Source: an uncultured bacterium (GTDB lineage: Bacteria; Verrucomicrobiota; Kiritimatiellia; RFP12; UBA1067). From it: 64,000 nt of DNA. Shown here piece by piece: positions 53,953-62,886 of the stretch (within the stretch, counting starts at the first letter, position 1; each line of letters begins with the position of its first letter). Location: the NCBI GenBank assembly GCA_902764415.1, contig CACWVU010000006.1, forward strand, positions 1 to 64,000. Reading direction: 5' to 3'. The position numbers were made by a program, and so were the translations under genes. The notes beneath the pieces were generated by a model. The model made no database searches and had not been told where the DNA came from. It was given only the letters and a program-made list of their open reading frames with translations.

Positions 53953-53961
53953 ATTATACCA
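53953..53961 (-). promoter_or_regulatory. extended -10 promoter, leaderless, for the 1067-residue protein
   Basis: TGGTATAAT, then TCACGC and ATG at 53946. Six bases to the start is the tightest spacing seen, leaving no room for any leader. Confidence 0.65.
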
Positions 53962-54001
53962 TATTCCGCGGCTGGCGGCTCGCGGCACGGTCCGCGGCGC
54001 C

Positions 54002-54298
54002 CTACGCCCAGAGCTTCTCGAGCGCGTAGTAGGCGCGGGCCTCGGGCGAGAAGACGTGCACAACGACGTCCACGTAGTCCGCCACGATCCAGCCGCTCTC
54101 GGGGTCGCCGGAGACACGATACGCACCCCTGGGCAGCGCCTTCACCAGCGCCTTCAGGTGCGGGGCGGCCGCGCCGGTCGCGACGACGAAGAAGTCCGCC
54201 AGCGACGACTTGCCGCGGACGTCGTAGACCTTCACGTCGACGGCCTTCGCGTCCTCGAGCGCCTTCGCCGATTCCTCTGCCTGCTCCTGCGGGGTCAT
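54002..54298 (-). CDS. rsfS: ribosomal silencing factor RsfS
   Basis: 98-residue protein that binds L14 and keeps subunits apart in starvation. Typical VYDVRGKSSLADFFVVATG and VVVHVFSPEARAYYALEKLW. Ten bases after glgA; last gene of oadA-glgA-rsfS. Confidence 0.94.
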   Translation of the reverse strand: MTPQEQAEESAKALEDAKAVDVKVYDVRGKSSLADFFVVATGAAAPHLKALVKALPRGAYRVSGDPESGWIVADYVDVVVHVFSPEARAYYALEKLWA

Positions 54299-54308
54299 CG
54301 TTCCTCCT

Positions 54309-55802
54309 TCACTTCACCAACGGACGGTCGAGCATCTTCTCGTAGAGCTCGATGTACTTCTTCGCGCACTCGGCGTGGTTGAAACGCTTGAGCGACTCCG
54401 CCATCACGCGCGCGATCTCGCGCTCCTTGACCTCCGGCGGCAGGTGGTAGAAGTCCATCGCCCGGTCCATCGCCCAGAAGAGGCCGTTGGAGTCGTAGGT
54501 GTCGAAGATGAACCCGTTGCCGGTCGAGGCGTCGGGGTCGATCATCTCCACCGTGTCGTGGAGTCCGCCGGTATTGTGCGCCACCGCGAGCGAGCCGTAG
54601 ATCGGCGCCTGCATCTGGGGAAGCCCGCACGGCTCGAAGAGGGACGGCATCAGCGTGAAGTCCGACGCCGCGAAGCCGAGCTGCGAGAGGCGCCCGTCGA
54701 AGTCGTGCACGCCGATGCGGGACTGCAGCCCGTGGAACTCGCGGATGTCCCAGAACGGCTGCTGGAACGGGCCGCTGGCGACGATGGCGAGCTGCGCGTC
54801 GGGGTGCTTGTCGAGGAAGCGGTAGGTGATGTCGGTCAGGAGCTGCGGCCCCTTCTGAATCGGGTCGAGGCGGCTCGGCCAGAAGAAGAGCGCGCGGTCG
54901 GCGTTTTCCTCCAGCCCCAGCGCGTGCTGGAGCGCGAGCTTGTTCTTGCGCTTGGCCGCGACGTGGTCCTCGGGGCCGTACTTGAACGGGATCTTGTCGT
55001 CCGTCGCCGGGTTGTCCGCCGAGTCCGGCGCGTTGAGGATGCCCGCCGCGCAGCCGGCGTTGTACTTGTTGCGGATCTCGCTGCGGATCGAGTCCGGCAC
55101 GAACGAGTGCCAGCCGTTGACGATCTCGGTGAGGAAGGTGGGCGAGACGGTGTTGATGAAGTGCGCGCCGAAGATGCCGGACGCCTGCAGGTCGATCTGG
55201 TTGCGGTCGCGCGACTCGAAGTAGTTGTACGGCGGATAGGAGTAGTAGAGGTGCATCCAGAACTCCGCCGCGTCGATGCCGGCGTCCTCGATCTGCGCGA
55301 GGGTGAGCTTCTGGGTGTGGATATTGTGCACCGTGAAGAGGCACGGGATCCCCTCGCGCCTGGCCGCCGCGGGCACCAGCCCGGTCATCCAGTCGTTGCA
55401 GTGCACCAGGTCCGGCTGCACGTGGGGGATGATGTTGTTGATGACCTCGCGCTGGAACGCGAGCGCGAGCTTGATGTTGCCGTCGCCGCGCGAGTAGACG
55501 GTGTCGCGGTAGTAGAAGCAGCGGTCCTCGGCGAGGTGGATGCGCTCGTCGGGGAGGTGGCTCTTGTACTTCCGCAGCTCGTCGGCGACCAGCTGCGCGG
55601 TCTCGACGTGGAACATCCGCCGGTAGTGCGGCAGCGCCACGTGCACGTCGGCGCCGAGCTCGTGCAGCGCCTGCACCAGCGACGCCGAGACGTCGGCCAT
55701 GCCACCGGCCTTGGCGGACATCTTGCCGGCGAGGTTGCCCATTCCCTCCGGAAGATAGGTAATCTCCGGCGTGACGATCAGGATTCTCGGGTTCTTGGCC
55801 AT
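54309..55802 (-). CDS. glgA: glycogen synthase, GT5
   Basis: 497 residues, cytoplasmic; elongates alpha-1,4-glucan from ADP- or UDP-glucose. The N-terminal motif KxGGxxD is KAGGMADV, later than usual because of an insertion after the first strand (YLPEGMGNLAGKMS). HCNDWMTGLVP, LFTVHNIHTQ and the C-terminal PSLFEPCGLPQMQAPIYGS are GT5 hallmarks. It starts two bases after oadA. The other glg genes are not in the window. Confidence 0.92.
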   Translation of the reverse strand: MAKNPRILIVTPEITYLPEGMGNLAGKMSAKAGGMADVSASLVQALHELGADVHVALPHYRRMFHVETAQLVADELRKYKSHLPDERIHLAEDRCFYYRDTVYSRGDGNIKLALAFQREVINNIIPHVQPDLVHCNDWMTGLVPAAARREGIPCLFTVHNIHTQKLTLAQIEDAGIDAAEFWMHLYYSYPPYNYFESRDRNQIDLQASGIFGAHFINTVSPTFLTEIVNGWHSFVPDSIRSEIRNKYNAGCAAGILNAPDSADNPATDDKIPFKYGPEDHVAAKRKNKLALQHALGLEENADRALFFWPSRLDPIQKGPQLLTDITYRFLDKHPDAQLAIVASGPFQQPFWDIREFHGLQSRIGVHDFDGRLSQLGFAASDFTLMPSLFEPCGLPQMQAPIYGSLAVAHNTGGLHDTVEMIDPDASTGNGFIFDTYDSNGLFWAMDRAMDFYHLPPEVKEREIARVMAESLKRFNHAECAKKYIELYEKMLDRPLVK

Positions 55803-55804
55803 GT

Positions 55805-57496
55805 TCACTCCACCGCGGCGACTACGTCGCCCTTGACTACCTGGGCGCCGTGCTTGGCGAGGAACGTAATCCTGCCGGACGCAGACGCCTTGATCGGGTT
55901 GAAAAGCTTCATCGCCTCGACGACGCACACCGCGTCGCCGGCCTTGACCTGCGCGCCGTCCGCCGCCAGCGGCGGCTTGCCGGGGGCGTCGCTGCGGTAG
56001 AAGGTGCCGTTGAGCGGCGCGAGGACGGGGGTCCCCTTCGCCGCCGCCGCTGGCTTCGCGGCAGGAGCGGCGGCAGCCGCGGCGGGCGCCGCTGCAGGCG
56101 CGGCGTTCGCGGCCTCCTCCTGGTCGGCGGGGATCGGCCCGCCCTCCTTCCGCCACTTGAAGTAGCCGAGCGCGACCTCCGGGAAGAGCGCGTAGGAGAG
56201 GATGTCCTCCTCGGCGCGGATCGTGTTCGGCGGCAGCTCCGCCGCGGCCTTTTCGAGCCCCGGCTCAAGCAGGTCGGCAGGACGGCACGAAATCGGCTTC
56301 AGCCCGCCGCAGAGGCGCTTCCTCAGCTTCGGCGCGATCGGCGCCGGCGTCGCGCCGTAGTAGCCCGCGGCATAGCGCTTCGTCTCGTCGGTCACCATCG
56401 AGTAGCGCTCGCCGGAGAGCACGTTGAGGACGCTCTGCACGCCCACGATCTGCGAGGTCGGCGTGACCAGCGGCGGATAGCCGAGGTCGGCGCGCGCGCG
56501 CGGCAGTTCCGCGAGCACCTCGTCCAGCCGGTCGAGCGCGCCCTGCTGGGCGAGCTGCGAGCGGAGGTTGGAGATCATGCCGCCGGGGATCGCGTGGACG
56601 AGCACGCCCGCATCCACCGGCTCGACGCCGCGGGACGACGCCGGCTGGCGCCTCGCCTTCAGCTCGCGGAAGTACGCGTTGATCTTCGCGAGCGCCGCGC
56701 GGTCGAGACCGCAGTCGTAGCCCTCGGACTCGAAAATGGAGAGCATCGACTCGGTCGGGGGCTGGGACGAGAACGACGAGAGCGTGGAGATCGCGCAGTC
56801 GAAGCAGCCCGCCCCGGCCTCCGCCGCCGCGAGGTACATCGCCGCGGCCATGCCGCTGGTCATGTGCGAGTGCAGCTCGATCGGCATCTTCGGCATCGCC
56901 TTGCGGAGCGCCTTCACCAGCGCACGCGCGGCGCCCGGGGTGAGGATGCCCGCCATGTCCTTGATCGCCAGCGAGTCGATGCCCATCGCCTCCTGCGCCT
57001 TGGCGAGCTCGACGTACTTCTCGACCGTGTGCACCGGCGAGGTGGTGTAGCAGAGTGTGCCCTGGGCGTGGCCGCCGTACTTCTTCACCGCGGCGACGGC
57101 GGTCTCGAGGTTGCGCGGGTCGTTGAGCGCGTCGAAGACGCGGAAGATGTCCATGCCGTTCTCGCGCGCGAGCGCGACGAAGCGGTCCACGACGTCGTCG
57201 GGATAGTGGCGGTAGCCGAGCAGATTCTGGCCGCGGAGCAGCATCTGGAGCGGGGTCTTGCGGCACACCGACTTGATGCGGCGGAGCCGTTCCCACGGGT
57301 TCTCCCTGAGGAAGCGCATGCACACGTCGAAGGTGGCGCCGCCCCAGCATTCGAGCGCGTAGTAGCCGGCGTTGTCGATGGCCTCGGCGATGCCGAGGAT
57401 GTCGTCGGTGCGCATTCTCGTCGCCCACAGCGACTGGTGCGCGTCCCTGAGCGTCGTGTCGGTGATGCGCAGGACGTTCTTCTTCTCTTGCTTCAT
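55805..57496 (-). CDS. oadA: oxaloacetate decarboxylase alpha / pyruvate carboxylase B-type biotin protein
   Basis: 563 residues. HMGL-like carboxyltransferase domain (about 8-300: ITDTTLRDAHQSLWATRM, AIKDMAGILTPG, ELHSHMTSG metal His pair), the PYC/OADA conserved domain (about 300-450), an Ala/Pro linker (about 460-495) and a biotinyl domain with the attachment Lys in VEAMKLFNP. Transfers carboxyl between oxaloacetate and biotin, either as the sodium pump alpha subunit or as a pyruvate carboxylase subunit. Beta and gamma subunits are not in the window. The promoter is leaderless, nine bases from the ATG. Confidence 0.9.
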   Translation of the reverse strand: MKQEKKNVLRITDTTLRDAHQSLWATRMRTDDILGIAEAIDNAGYYALECWGGATFDVCMRFLRENPWERLRRIKSVCRKTPLQMLLRGQNLLGYRHYPDDVVDRFVALARENGMDIFRVFDALNDPRNLETAVAAVKKYGGHAQGTLCYTTSPVHTVEKYVELAKAQEAMGIDSLAIKDMAGILTPGAARALVKALRKAMPKMPIELHSHMTSGMAAAMYLAAAEAGAGCFDCAISTLSSFSSQPPTESMLSIFESEGYDCGLDRAALAKINAYFRELKARRQPASSRGVEPVDAGVLVHAIPGGMISNLRSQLAQQGALDRLDEVLAELPRARADLGYPPLVTPTSQIVGVQSVLNVLSGERYSMVTDETKRYAAGYYGATPAPIAPKLRKRLCGGLKPISCRPADLLEPGLEKAAAELPPNTIRAEEDILSYALFPEVALGYFKWRKEGGPIPADQEEAANAAPAAAPAAAAAAPAAKPAAAAKGTPVLAPLNGTFYRSDAPGKPPLAADGAQVKAGDAVCVVEAMKLFNPIKASASGRITFLAKHGAQVVKGDVVAAVE

Positions 57497-57505
57497 GTTG
57501 TGCGT

Positions 57506-57514
57506 ATTATAGCA
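57506..57514 (-). promoter_or_regulatory. extended -10 promoter, leaderless, for oadA operon
   Basis: TGCTATAAT, then ACGCACAAC and ATG at 57496; nine bases to the start. The discriminator ACGCACAA is identical to that of yceD. Confidence 0.6.
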
Positions 57515-57551
57515 TATTTCCGTCGAAATTGGATGCTGGCCGCTGGCCAAT

Positions 57552-58457
57552 TCACGCGCGGGGGTGGTGCTGGCGGTGGACGGCGGCGAAGCCGGCGGCG
57601 TCCACGTGGGTGTAGATCTGGGTGGTGGAGATGTCGGCGTGGCCGAGCAGCTCCTGGATGGCGCGGATGTCGGCGCCGTGCGAAAGCATGTGCGAGGCGT
57701 AGGAGTGGCGCAGGACGTGCGGGGAGATGCGCTCGGGCGCGATGCCGACCGTGGCGGCGCGCTCGCGCACGATCTTGAAGATGCCCTGGCGGGTGAAGGG
57801 ACGTCCGAGCCGCGTCAGAAAGACGTGCGTCTCAGCAGAACTGCCGCGGGCGAAGGTGCCGCGCGCGCCTTCAAGGTAGCGCGCGAGCGCGCGACCCGCC
57901 GCGCCGCCGACCGGCACCAGGCGGTCCTTCGACCCCTTGCCGCGGATGCGCATGAGCTCGCCGTCGGCCTCGAAATCGCCGATCTTGAGCGCCGCCGCCT
58001 CGCTCACGCGCAGTCCGCATCCGTAGAGCGTCTCGAGGAGCGCGCGGTCGCGCAGGTCGCGCGGGTCGTCGCCGGCGACGGCGTCGAGCATCGCCGCAAC
58101 CTCGGCCTCGGAAAGGACGCGCGGCAGCGTAAGCCCCTTGCGCGGCGAGTCGAGGAGGTCCGCCGGGTTCGCCTTGATCGCGCCGCGCGCGGCGAGATGG
58201 CGCAGGAACGAGCGGATCGCCGCGGTGCGCCGCGCGCGCGTGCGCTCGGCGCGCCCGGCCGCGCGCAGGGCGGAGAGGAAGGCGACGATGTCGTCGCGGG
58301 TGATGGCGGCGACGGACGCGACGCCGCGCGCGGCGAGGAAGGCGCCGAAGTCGCGCAGGTCGGAGATGTAGGCCGTGCAGGTGTTGCGCGAAAGTCCGCG
58401 CTCGAGCAGCAGCGAGGACTCGAACAGCCCGAGCTCAGAGTCTAAGCACGAAGTCAT
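57552..58457 (-). CDS. xerD: tyrosine recombinase XerC/XerD
   Basis: 301-residue site-specific recombinase for chromosome-dimer resolution. Catalytic residues are in place: Arg in GCGLRVSEA, Lys in GKGSKDR, HxxR in HVLRHSYASHML, His in LGHADIST and Tyr in TQIYTHV. The N-terminal SAM-like core-binding domain is present. It overlaps pnp by 23 bases. It is the usual Xer length, and there is no tRNA or attachment repeat nearby, so it is more likely chromosomal than phage-derived. Confidence 0.9.
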   Translation of the reverse strand: MTSCLDSELGLFESSLLLERGLSRNTCTAYISDLRDFGAFLAARGVASVAAITRDDIVAFLSALRAAGRAERTRARRTAAIRSFLRHLAARGAIKANPADLLDSPRKGLTLPRVLSEAEVAAMLDAVAGDDPRDLRDRALLETLYGCGLRVSEAAALKIGDFEADGELMRIRGKGSKDRLVPVGGAAGRALARYLEGARGTFARGSSAETHVFLTRLGRPFTRQGIFKIVRERAATVGIAPERISPHVLRHSYASHMLSHGADIRAIQELLGHADISTTQIYTHVDAAGFAAVHRQHHPRA

Positions 58458-59253
58458 CGATAAGGTCGGCCATGCGTGGCTTGGCGGCTTCGGCGGCGGC
58501 GATCACGTCGGCGTGGCTCAGCGGCGTGCGCGCGATGCCGGCGGCGAGGTTGGCGACAAGCGAGATGCCGGCGAGCTTCATGCCGCACGCCTTCGCCACC
58601 ACCGCCTCGGGCACGGTGGACATGCCGACGACGTCGGCGCCCTGCGCCTTGTAGGCCTGGATCTCCGCCGGCGTCTCGTAGGCGGGGCCGGAGTTGTAGG
58701 CGTAGACGCCGTCCATCATCCGCAGGCCGAGCCGGTTGGCGCCGGCGTGGAGCAGGTCGGCGAGGTGCTTGGAGTAGACGGCGGTCATGTCCGGGAAGCG
58801 CTCGCCCCAGTCGGGGTTGTGCGGGCCGATGAGCGGAGTGACGCCGGCCAGGTTGATGTGGTCGCGCAGGACCACGAAGTCGCCGGCGCGCAGCGCGGGG
58901 TTGATGCCGCCGGAGGCGTTGGTGAGGAGCAGCGTCTGGCAGCCCATGCGCCGGAGCATCTCGACCGGCAGCACCACCGGCTCCCAGCCCGCGCCCTCGT
59001 ACCAGTGGCGGCGGCCGCACCAGGCGGCGACGAGCCTGCCGCCGCGGCGGTAGAGCACGAACTCGCCGGCATGGCCCTTCACGGTGGAAGCGCCGAGGCC
59101 GGGGATGTCGGCGTAGGATATCCGCGCGACGACCTCGTCGGTCCTGAGCGAATCACCCCAGCCGCTGCCGAGCACAATGCCCAGCGCCGGCGGCTCCCGG
59201 AAGCACGCGTCGGGGAAAACCGCCGCGGCCGCGTCGAATGTCTGTCTGTTCAT
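58435..59253 (-). CDS. purine nucleoside phosphorylase
   Basis: 272 residues, PNP/UDP family I. LGIVLGSGWG at the N-terminus (phosphate loop), KGHAGEFVLY, LTNASGGINP, YNSGPAYETPAE and GADVVGMSTVPEAV. Phosphorolysis of guanosine and inosine for purine salvage. The ATG at 59253 lies seven bases after a TAGACT -10 element. The neighbouring xerD overlap suggests co-transcription. Confidence 0.93.
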   Translation of the reverse strand: MNRQTFDAAAAVFPDACFREPPALGIVLGSGWGDSLRTDEVVARISYADIPGLGASTVKGHAGEFVLYRRGGRLVAAWCGRRHWYEGAGWEPVVLPVEMLRRMGCQTLLLTNASGGINPALRAGDFVVLRDHINLAGVTPLIGPHNPDWGERFPDMTAVYSKHLADLLHAGANRLGLRMMDGVYAYNSGPAYETPAEIQAYKAQGADVVGMSTVPEAVVAKACGMKLAGISLVANLAAGIARTPLSHADVIAAAEAAKPRMADLIDDFVLRL

Positions 59254-59260
59254 GGCGTGT

Positions 59261-59269
59261 AGTCTACCA
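59261..59269 (-). promoter_or_regulatory. extended -10 promoter, leaderless, for the purine nucleoside phosphorylase gene
   Basis: TGGTAGACT (two mismatches to TATAAT), then ACACGCC and ATG at 59253; seven bases. It keeps the same TGN and CRC flanks as the stronger members. Confidence 0.5.
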
Positions 59270-59298
59270 TACCACGCCGCCGCGCGCAAGTGCCGCGG

Positions 59299-59365
59299 AG
59301 CGTGAACTCCTTCGCCACGTGGAACCCGATGAAGCCGGCCGAACCGGTGATCAGTATCTTCCTTG
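59299..59365 (-). pseudogene. N-terminal remnant of an NAD-dependent sugar epimerase
   Basis: Immediately after the GT2 stop the minus strand encodes RKILITGSAGFIGFHVAKEF, the Rossmann nucleotide-binding start (GxxGFIG) of GalE/UDP-glucuronate-epimerase-type enzymes, and then breaks off: within about 15 codons it runs into the pnp promoter and a stop. No initiator ATG is present. About 20 codons of a gene of roughly 330 remain, so this is a deletion scar at the end of the glycan cluster. Confidence 0.75.
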
Positions 59366-59367
59366 TC

Positions 59368-60345
59368 CTATTCTCCAGTCAATGCCTTGAGGCGCTTCGC
59401 CGCGAAGGCGAGCGCAACCGCTGCGCGCGTGCGCATGATGCGGCGGCGGAACGAAAGCCCCAGATCCGCGAAAGCCTTCTCCACCTCGGGAAGATCCAGC
59501 AGCGCGCGCACCTTCTCCATCCGCGACACGCCGTCCCGCACCGGCGCGGAGCAGGCAACGAGATACATGTTGCGGACGTTGCGCACCACCCACGCGGCCA
59601 TGACCCCGCCGTCGCAGTCCCCGCCGGCCAGCCGCGGCAGGAACTTCTCCCGGAAACGGATCGCCTCCCGGAGGTCAGAGACGTTCTTGAGCCGGAAGTT
59701 CCTCACGCTGCTGCCCGGGTTCACGTCATAGCGGTAGAGTCCCTCGTGGAGATAGCCGACGCGCTCCGCCCCGACGAAAAGCTGGAGGTTGATCGCCAGG
59801 TCATCGAACATCATGATGTCCGACGGCTCGAACCCGGTGCCGCCGAGGCGGTTGCGATAGAGCTTGTCCCAGACCGAGACCGCGCCCTCGCCGCGCAGGA
59901 GCCGCGGCAAAACCACCTTCTCGCGCACCTCCGACTCGCCGAGGAACAGCTCCGGGCCGCCGCCGGCGGACGCGCCGACCGCGTCGCACTGCGCGATGTC
60001 GAGGTCGTTCGCCCTGGAAAACGCGAGCAGCCGCTCGTACATCGACGGCTCCACGGCGTCGTCCGCGTCGACGAAGGCGAAGTAGGGCGTCTCGACTCCG
60101 GCGAGGGCGCGCACACGCGCGGTGTAGGCGCCGGCGTTGGCCTGGCGCACGAGCCTGAAGGACGAGCCGCGCTCCGCGGCGCATTCCGCGGCAGCCTTCT
60201 CCGCGGCCGCGGCGGTAGCGTCGGACGAGCCGTCGTCCACCACCACCACGTCCACCGTCACCGTCGAGGCGAGCACGCTCTTGACCGCCCTCCCGACCGT
60301 CCGCTCGGCGTTGTACGCCGGAATGATGACCGTCACCTCGTTCAT
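59368..60345 (-). CDS. family 2 glycosyltransferase
   Basis: 325 residues. GT-A fold: VTVIIPAYNAERTVGRAVKSVL at the start, VVVDDGSSDAT and the DxD motif as FVDADDAV (about residue 90). Transfers a sugar from a nucleotide donor to a growing surface glycan in the cytoplasm or at the membrane face. The ATG overlaps the acyltransferase stop. Basic helical C-terminus. Followed at once by the epimerase remnant. Confidence 0.9.
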   Translation of the reverse strand: MNEVTVIIPAYNAERTVGRAVKSVLASTVTVDVVVVDDGSSDATAAAAEKAAAECAAERGSSFRLVRQANAGAYTARVRALAGVETPYFAFVDADDAVEPSMYERLLAFSRANDLDIAQCDAVGASAGGGPELFLGESEVREKVVLPRLLRGEGAVSVWDKLYRNRLGGTGFEPSDIMMFDDLAINLQLFVGAERVGYLHEGLYRYDVNPGSSVRNFRLKNVSDLREAIRFREKFLPRLAGGDCDGGVMAAWVVRNVRNMYLVACSAPVRDGVSRMEKVRALLDLPEVEKAFADLGLSFRRRIMRTRAAVALAFAAKRLKALTGE

Positions 60346-60857
60346 GCGCGCGCAACCGCCTTTGCCGGGACCCCCGCCCACATTCCGCCCGGGCGGTCGG
60401 AGACCGACCTGACCACCACCGCCCCCGCAGCGACCACCGTCTGCGGCGGGATGTCCACTCCCTTCAAGACCGTCGCCCGGGTGCAGAGCCAGCAGCCATC
60501 GCCAACGACGACCGGGGCCGAGCAGCCGCGCCCGGCCGCGCGCTCGGCGCCGACGGCGACTTCGTGGCTGCCGGTGACTATCATCACCTCGGGCGCGAGG
60601 TCGACATTCGAGCCGATGGAGACGTCGCCCCCGCCGGTCGGGTAGATGCGGCAGCCGGGCCCGATCCAGACATTGTCGCCGATCCTGAGTCTTGCCGTGC
60701 CCGACACCACCGCCGACGAGTTGATCCGCACGTTGCGTCCGACTTCGGCGCCGCACCACCTGAGCAGCCTGGCCTTGAGCCCGAACGCGCGCGTCTCGGG
60801 CAGACGCGCCGCGACGATCCGATACAGCCAAAGGCGGAATGGGGAAAGCCTCTTCAT
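60342..60857 (-). CDS. left-handed beta-helix acyltransferase
   Basis: 171 residues of hexapeptide repeats (VRINSSAVVSG, IGDNVWIGPGC, VSIGSNVDLAPEV, VVVGDGCWLC) ending in the VPAKAVARA-type tail of sugar O-acetyltransferases (WbbJ/CapG-like). The MIVTGSHE segment holds the likely catalytic His. Adds an acetyl or other acyl group to a sugar in the surface glycan. Confidence 0.9.
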   Translation of the reverse strand: MKRLSPFRLWLYRIVAARLPETRAFGLKARLLRWCGAEVGRNVRINSSAVVSGTARLRIGDNVWIGPGCRIYPTGGGDVSIGSNVDLAPEVMIVTGSHEVAVGAERAAGRGCSAPVVVGDGCWLCTRATVLKGVDIPPQTVVAAGAVVVRSVSDRPGGMWAGVPAKAVARA

Positions 60858-60863
60858 GTCGAT

Positions 60864-61601
60864 TCACCTCCCGGTTAGACGGAAATAAAGTTCGTCCATC
60901 GCGTGCCCGTACAGGCGCCAGGCGCCCCAGGCAAGGCGGCGCAGGCCGGTTCTGCCGCGGACGATGGTGTCGTAGCCAAGACTGCTCTGGAAGTCCTTGC
61001 GGTTCTGGATGGCCACGCTGGGCTTGGCGTGATAGAGCTCGATGTGGCCGCGCTTCGTCCAGCGCGGATACGAGTCGCAGGTGACGACCATCGGGCAGTT
61101 GATGCGCAGGATCTCCTTCGCCGCGGCCTGGGTTATGATGTACGCCTCGGTGCAGAAGTCGTAGCCGATGCGCTCGAGGCGAGGCTGTTCGTCCGACGCC
61201 TTCACCTCGGCCGCATGCCCGCGCGAATGATCGGAGAGCAGCACCCACTGCGGCTTTTTGCAGTCGATTGCCTCTTCCGCGAAAGCGATGACGCGGGGAG
61301 CGTCTTCGGAAAGCGTGACGTCGTCCTCGAGGACCAGCGCGGCGGGGATGCGCTCGGCGAGCATGCGGCGGTAGATGCCGGTGTGGGAAAGCCAGCATCC
61401 GATCTGTCCCGGGGTGTACATCGAGCCGTTCGCCCAGAGCGCGCGCGTGCGCGCGACGTTCCGGCGGATCTCGGCGCGAGAGAGGTCCTTTCCGTCCACC
61501 GCCTTGACCCGCTCGTAGGCGATGCCGAGCCGCCTGAGCTGCGCGTCAGCCGCCGCCAGTCGCTCGGTGTCCCGGTCCAGGTTGATCAGAAAGGCCTTCA
61601 T
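60864..61601 (-). CDS. family 25 glycosyltransferase (LPS-type)
   Basis: 245 residues. Begins KAFLINLDRDTERL, the GT25 N-terminus; SHTGIYRRML and the DxD-like LVLEDDVTLSE (about residue 105) follow. Members add galactose or glucose to lipooligosaccharide. The ATG at 61601 lies two bases after the truncated upstream frame. First intact gene of the cluster. Confidence 0.9.
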   Translation of the reverse strand: MKAFLINLDRDTERLAAADAQLRRLGIAYERVKAVDGKDLSRAEIRRNVARTRALWANGSMYTPGQIGCWLSHTGIYRRMLAERIPAALVLEDDVTLSEDAPRVIAFAEEAIDCKKPQWVLLSDHSRGHAAEVKASDEQPRLERIGYDFCTEAYIITQAAAKEILRINCPMVVTCDSYPRWTKRGHIELYHAKPSVAIQNRKDFQSSLGYDTIVRGRTGLRRLAWGAWRLYGHAMDELYFRLTGR

Positions 61602-61603
61602 GA

Positions 61604-61813
61604 CTACGAGACCATCAACATGAAATCGCCAAGGAATTTCTCCGCCCCGCAAAGCCCATATGCCGCGCCATCATTCGCGGCAATCACGTGGTTGTCACCG
61701 CACGTGTCGGTGACATACGCGCAGAAGCTCTTCAGCAGCGAATCCGGCACCCCGGTGAAGAACTCAACCCCCACCGACTTCATCACCCCAACAAATTTCT
61801 CAACATCAATCAT
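61604..61813 (-). pseudogene. truncated phosphonopyruvate decarboxylase (N-terminal fragment)
   Basis: 69 residues that match the start of Ppd/AepY: FFTGVPDSLLKSFCAYV and NHVIAANDGAAYGL. The full enzyme has about 370-380 residues and decarboxylates phosphonopyruvate with TPP; here everything after the first quarter is gone, and the TPP-activating Glu of the usual NEG motif is Asp (NDG). It keeps an ATG and GGAG upstream. It suggests that the locus once decorated its glycan with aminoethylphosphonate. Confidence 0.75.
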
Positions 61814-61922
61814 TACTTCGCTCCATCATTAAGCTTCAATCAGCAACACAGGCGTGTGGCACATAGTACTCCCACCCCATGCGAAAAAAAATTATCCGAG
61901 CTTTCGTTCAAGCAACCTCGCA

Positions 61923-62810
61923 TCAGCTATTATTGCAACAATCAACTCTTTTCACCATGCCCAACCGCATAGGGGCGGCAGACTCTACTAGTTTTTCTGC
62001 CCAATCGGGGAATGCCCGATAAACAGTCTTATCCAAATACGCCTGGACGAATGGTGCAACATCATACTGACAACCCTCAGGAGGAGGCATGCCACATTCC
62101 ATATGATCCCTATAATCCGATGACATCATATAAACTGGTTCTAAGCAAAATACGCAGGTGGCGTGGAACATGGAAATTCGATCAAAGGCGTGCTTTAATT
62201 CATCAACGGCTGACTTCCGTTCGCTATCTATGCAAAGCAATCCATCGTTCAACGGGATGGCCTTATAATAATTCAGATGAACAGCATCATTCAACCATTC
62301 ACGAATATCCTTGCATTCTGAAGAATCAAGATACTCCACAACTCCCGCTATACTTGCCTCCCTCTTTAAGAAGTCCCGCATATCTTCATATCGAAGCGCT
62401 TTCTTCAGAGACTTTGTCTTGTTGTCTGCCAACCAATCAGATACATTAATATCAAACATTTTCTCAGGTTGAAGCCCCTGAATTAAGGGCCCTTCGTCAG
62501 TAATTGAATTTATAAATTCATCGTCTTTCTTCTTGAGTCTCGCCATAAAATACAAATTCACGATTGTCTCATCAAATAAGTTTCGAAGCAATGCTTTTGC
62601 GTCTGTTATATGACCCAATTCCAGGATTGCCTTAATAGATACAATCGAATTGGCTAACGATCCAAAAAAATAAGAATCATAGTTTATAATTGGATGAGCC
62701 TTGACCCACTTTGGAACAAAACACATAACGTTATCTGATAGGCAACGATAGAATTCCGATGCTTCGTTTAGCGATTTGAAAATTGCATGACCAAGGTATT
62801 CCTTGCCCAT
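61923..62810 (-). CDS. helical protein of unknown function in the AT-rich island
   Basis: 295 residues, mostly alpha-helical, no signal peptide or membrane helix. The segment HITDAKALLRNLFDETIVNLYFMARL resembles the helical core of DUF5677-like proteins often found beside defence genes, but this is by eye only. The start at 62810 is preferred because GGGAAGG precedes it at a proper distance; an ATG 39 bases upstream lacks one. Codon use is AT-rich and unlike the rest of the window, so horizontal acquisition is likely. Confidence 0.65.
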   Translation of the reverse strand: MGKEYLGHAIFKSLNEASEFYRCLSDNVMCFVPKWVKAHPIINYDSYFFGSLANSIVSIKAILELGHITDAKALLRNLFDETIVNLYFMARLKKKDDEFINSITDEGPLIQGLQPEKMFDINVSDWLADNKTKSLKKALRYEDMRDFLKREASIAGVVEYLDSSECKDIREWLNDAVHLNYYKAIPLNDGLLCIDSERKSAVDELKHAFDRISMFHATCVFCLEPVYMMSSDYRDHMECGMPPPEGCQYDVAPFVQAYLDKTVYRAFPDWAEKLVESAAPMRLGMVKRVDCCNNS

Positions 62811-62886
62811 TACAACCTTCCCGCCCTTATCGTTATATCCCCTAAACATAATTCCAACGACCTGCCTGCAGTAACGAAAACCAATT

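Noticed and set aside
57552-58457. Tyrosine recombinase as phage or island integrase
   Set aside because: Length and motifs fit XerC/D, it overlaps pnp in a housekeeping operon, and there is no adjacent tRNA or direct repeat. The AT-rich island starts more than 3 kb away.
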